Assembly (NCBI GenBank): GCA_963784065.1
Contig: CAWAQA010000008.1
Coordinates: 1 to 64,000 of the forward strand
DNA from: CAWAQA01 sp963784065
GTDB lineage: Bacteria; Acidobacteriota; Vicinamibacteria; Vicinamibacterales; UBA2999
Direction of reading: 5' to 3'
Length of the DNA: 64,000 bases
Shown: piece after piece, positions 61,275 through 64,000 of the stretch
Layout of the letters: each line of letters begins with the position of its first letter
Position numbering within the stretch: the first letter of the stretch is position 1
The notes under the pieces: model-generated
Database searches by the model: none
Seen by the model: only the letters and a program-made list of their open reading frames with translations
What the model was told of the DNA's origin: nothing
Translations under genes and position numbers: made by a program

Positions 61275-62293
61275 CGGAGTGTCTCGATCATCTCCATCCA
61301 GAAGCGAACCACGTCGGGATCGAGATGCGACCCGGACACTCGCACCAGCTCTGCGTTCGCCTCGTCGTGCGACACGGGGTCGTGATACGACCGCTGCGCC
61401 GTGAGCGCGTCATACACGTCGGCCACGGCGATGATGCGCGCCCCGAGCGGAATGTCCGGACCCGCCAGGCTCGCCGGATAGCCGCTGCCGTCGTACCTCT
61501 CGTGCGTCGCCGCCACGAGCGGCGCGATCGCGGCCAGGGTCGGAACCCCCGCCAGCACCTCGGCGCCGATCGTCACGTGCCGGCGCAGGCAGGCGATCTC
61601 CTCGTTGGTGAGCGGCCCCGACTGCCCGAGCAGGCGTGGCGGGATGGCAATCCTGCCAATCTCGTGCAACAGCGCGGCGGAGCGCACGTCGCGGATCTCG
61701 ACCGGGGCCAGCCGCATCGACCGGGCCAGCGCCGCCGATGACCGGGCCACACGGTTCGCGTGGTCGTAGGTCTCCGGCGAGCGCGATTCCATGAGCGCCA
61801 GGAGCACCGATTGCGCGATGTCCGGCTCCACGCGGGCGATGGTGGCCATCAGCTGGTCGCGGCCCTGGTCCGCCTCCTGCTGCAGCCGCGAATCGCGCTG
61901 GAATGCCGTTGCGAGGGCCGTGCGCCACTGCGCAGCCCTCTTCACCGCATCGACGATGCTGCGCTCCGACGACGGCCAGGGCAGGCAGTCAGCCGCCCCG
62001 AGCCGGGTCGCCGTGGTCGCCACGTCGAGGTTCGGTGTGGCCGACATCACCACGACTCCGGGAGGATTGCTGGCCTGCGATCGCAGCGACCGCACGATCC
62101 ACATCCCGCCATCGTCGGGAACGGTGACGCCAACCACCGCGACGTCGGGCTGGTGCCGGCGTGCTTCTGCCAGCGCTTCCCCCGTGTCACTCCTGGAACA
62201 CGCGAACCCGGCTCCTTCGAGCCAGCCGGCCATCTGGTCGCGCGCCCCGCCATCGTTATCAGCGATAAGTATTCTAGGTGCCACTCTGCGCAC
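61265..62293 (-). CDS. degenerate receiver plus HD-GYP-type protein
   Basis: Intact, 342 aa from a GTG at 62293 (another at 62284). The receiver lacks key residues: the phospho-Asp position is Gly (DVAVVGVTVPDDGG) and the Lys of KP is missing (DCLPWPSS). The HD-GYP domain is AALLHEIGRIAIPPRLLGQS (HE where HD is usual), then VAATHERYDGSGYPASLAGP (one His of HHE replaced by Thr) and VADVYDALTAQRSYHDP. HD-GYP enzymes hydrolyse cyclic di-GMP; the altered metal ligands leave activity open. It lies upstream of motA-motB, suggesting control of motility. Confidence 0.82.
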   Translation of the reverse strand: MRRVAPRILIADNDGGARDQMAGWLEGAGFACSRSDTGEALAEARRHQPDVAVVGVTVPDDGGMWIVRSLRSQASNPPGVVVMSATPNLDVATTATRLGAADCLPWPSSERSIVDAVKRAAQWRTALATAFQRDSRLQQEADQGRDQLMATIARVEPDIAQSVLLALMESRSPETYDHANRVARSSAALARSMRLAPVEIRDVRSAALLHEIGRIAIPPRLLGQSGPLTNEEIACLRRHVTIGAEVLAGVPTLAAIAPLVAATHERYDGSGYPASLAGPDIPLGARIIAVADVYDALTAQRSYHDPVSHDEANAELVRVSGSHLDPDVVRFWMEMIETLRCW

Positions 62294-62363
62294 GCAATCG
62301 GCACCCTATCGGCGATACTTGAGTGTCTCAGTCTGGCACGCGGTTGGCTGAACGACCTGACAC

Positions 62364-62990
62364 ATGCCGTTGATCTACGTGAACGAAGTCGCCCAGCAAT
62401 TCGAAAATGCCCCAAAAACATGGGGAGACCTGCTCGATCGCCTCGATGCCCGCGCCGCGGAATCCGGGGTCATCGTGTCGGCGGCCCGGTTCGATGGTGT
62501 CGAAGAACCGTCATTCCGGGAGCCGTCGGTCATCGCCCGCCCACTCAGGGAGGTGGGCCGGGTGGACGTCGAGACGGCGATGCCCTCCGCGTTCCTGCGC
62601 GAATGCCTCCTCGAGGCCATCCCGCCGCTCCAGGAGACGGCACAGGCCGCCAAGCGCCTGGGCGTCGTCTATCGCGGGCATGACGTGACGCCGGGCCACG
62701 AGGGGCTCAAAGGGCTGGCCGCCGAACTCGGGGCGACCGCCGTGCTTGCCGACATGCTGGCCGGCCCGCTCGCCATCGACATGACCGCCGTATCGGTGGA
62801 AGGGGTTTCGGCGGCGCAGCATCTCCAGCAGCTGGGCAGCACCGTGGACGCGCTGGTGGCGGCGCAGGAGGCCCAGGACTGGGTCACCGTCGCCGACGTC
62901 CTCGAATACGACCTCGAGCCCGCGATTCGGCGCTGGGCCGCGCTCCTGACGATGATCACCTGCCAGCTCCAGGTCACCCCCACGCCATAA
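62364..62990 (+). CDS. hypothetical protein in motility region
   Basis: Intact, 208 aa, divergent from the HD-GYP gene. Composition is acidic and mainly helical: YVNEVAQQFENAPKTWGDLL, DRLDARAAESGVIVSAARFD, LRECLLEAIPPLQETAQAAK, VEGVSAAQHLQQLGSTVDAL and ADVLEYDLEPAIRRWAALLT. No signal peptide, membrane segment or known motif. Its position between stator and DUF115 genes suggests a flagellar or motility accessory role, but I do not recognise the family. Confidence 0.65.
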   Translation: MPLIYVNEVAQQFENAPKTWGDLLDRLDARAAESGVIVSAARFDGVEEPSFREPSVIARPLREVGRVDVETAMPSAFLRECLLEAIPPLQETAQAAKRLGVVYRGHDVTPGHEGLKGLAAELGATAVLADMLAGPLAIDMTAVSVEGVSAAQHLQQLGSTVDALVAAQEAQDWVTVADVLEYDLEPAIRRWAALLTMITCQLQVTPTP

Positions 62991-63108
62991 CACTCGGGAT
63001 TTGCGAATGGCGATCCGCGACTTGTGATTCGCCCATCACGAGTCCCGATCGCCGCGAGTCCTGAATCCTGACAATCTCGTCGCACGGGCGTTGAGCCCGC
63101 GCGACCAT

Positions 63109-64000
63109 TCACGCGGCCGCGGCGAAGGCGTCCGCCTGGCCCGTGATTTCGCTCAACGCGAGGCGTACCCGCCGCGACCGTCCAAACGACTGATCGGAGC
63201 CCAGGCGCCAGAGCCGCGGCAGCAGCGACACGCCGAGCGATTCCTGCAATAGCACACGCAGCCGCGGCTGCTCCCGCCACCCGATGATCTCGTTGATAGC
63301 CCCACCCGGCAGCGTGGTAGAGGCGCTCAACTCCCGCGCGCGCTGGAGGATGGGCGACAGTTCGGCCAATTCCTCGCGCAACGTGAGCGCACGCTCGTCG
63401 CGGCTGGCGGCACGCCACAGGCTGGTGTCGAGCGCACCCGAGACGGCCGCGCCGCCGATCTCGTGGACCGACGCCGCAACCCATCCGCGCGCCGGGGCGC
63501 CGGTCCCGCTGCAGTCGAACGCCGTGAACGGCGCCAGCCGCGCGATCAGCTCCAGCAACGCGGCCCGGGCTTCGTCCGGCCTTCGGCTCACTGTGGACGA
63601 CCCGTCGAATCCGACCAGCGCGACGCGGGCCGCGCCGGCGTCGGCGGCCATCGCCACCGCCGTGGCGGGCCACAGGCCCCAGGTGGGGGCCGGCGCGGGC
63701 ACGAACAACGACTCGCGCGAAACGCCCGCGAGCAGCTCGCGCGGGGTACGCCAGTCGGCCGCAACCAGGGGGCAGCCCTTCGGACTGACGGTGGACGAAG
63801 GATCGACGAGGACGAGATCCGCCTTCACGCCGTAGGCGCCGAGCATCAGGGCGCCCTCGGGCGACGTGAAGATACGCACGTGCTTGCGGACGCGTTTCAC
63901 GCCGTGCATCGCCGCGCGCAGCGACGGCCCCGCACCGGCCACGAGCACAGTCGTGTCGGCGCTGAGGCGGACGCGGCCGGTGTGCGTGGCGGGATGGGAG
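63109..64000 (-). CDS. DUF115 / MAF_flag10-type flagellin glycosylation protein, 5' end beyond the window
   Basis: The frame is open to the right edge of the window, so the N-terminus is missing. The core reads TVLVAGAGPSLRAAMHGVKR, LMLGAYGVKADLVLVDPSST and AGAARVALVGFDGSSTVSRR, the Rossmann-like pattern of DUF115 proteins (motility accessory factors thought to move nonulosonic sugars onto flagellin). The C-terminal 100 residues are helical (LREELAELSPILQRARELSA). The gene next to stator genes supports a flagellar role. At least 297 aa are visible. Confidence 0.7.
   Translation of the reverse strand, partial: SHPATHTGRVRLSADTTVLVAGAGPSLRAAMHGVKRVRKHVRIFTSPEGALMLGAYGVKADLVLVDPSSTVSPKGCPLVAADWRTPRELLAGVSRESLFVPAPAPTWGLWPATAVAMAADAGAARVALVGFDGSSTVSRRPDEARAALLELIARLAPFTAFDCSGTGAPARGWVAASVHEIGGAAVSGALDTSLWRAASRDERALTLREELAELSPILQRARELSASTTLPGGAINEIIGWREQPRLRVLLQESLGVSLLPRLWRLGSDQSFGRSRRVRLALSEITGQADAFAAAA

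Overview
The window looks like a chromosomal piece of a high-GC soil Acidobacteriota, possibly class Vicinamibacteria. This is inferred from family content, not from a marker gene: DUF5916 and DUF2934 proteins, an Acidobacteria-type ECF sigma factor followed by the stub of a kinase gene, a large S41 peptidase, a carboxypeptidase-regulatory protein with a haem motif, and an envelope protein joining TamB to an Omp85 barrel.

Many long genes change reading frame once or several times, often at short homopolymers, yet each segment continues exactly where the previous one stopped. Neighbouring genes (GlxA-type regulator, FkbM methyltransferase, radical SAM, IS5, IS21, amidohydrolase, Der) are intact. 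I read most frameshifts as sequence errors in a long-read or metagenome assembly, and annotate such genes across their full span. A few in-frame stops and real truncations at repeats look like genuine decay.

Layout. 0-11 kb: DUF5916 outer-membrane protein, a small secreted protein, then the 6.6-kb TamB-Omp85 fusion, followed by remnants and the first tRNA-Ser-tail repeat (A). 11-17 kb: cupin, flavin monooxygenase, divergent GlxA-type regulator, beta-propeller/thioredoxin protein, and a secreted alpha/beta hydrolase. 17-23 kb: a glycan or lipid island (FkbM methyltransferase, glycosyltransferase fragment, radical SAM, PAP2 enzyme) broken by one full and one partial copy of related insertion sequences. 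23-32 kb: Nramp-like carrier, a giant secreted PKD/Calx-beta/PPC repeat protein, divergent ECF sigma factor, repeat B with gene stubs on both sides. 32-47 kb: outer-membrane barrel, S41 peptidase, membrane and secreted proteins, intact IS5, amidohydrolase, VOC protein, TPR remnant, repeat C, a CXXCH-carrying carboxypeptidase-regulatory protein and a damaged cytochrome c. 47-51 kb: repeat D, a complete IS21, and a hydrolase fragment.

51-64 kb is housekeeping and motility: tRNA-Pro, MerR regulator, Der GTPase, HU/IHF, site-2 protease, two hybrid sensor kinases (one lacking its phosphoacceptor histidine), MotB, MotA, a degenerate receiver/HD-GYP protein, an unknown protein and a DUF115 flagellin-glycosylation-type protein cut by the window edge. 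Der, MerR and tRNA-Pro lie head to tail, and motA and motB overlap, so these are probably operons. The kinases, HD-GYP protein and stator genes together suggest a motility-control locus.
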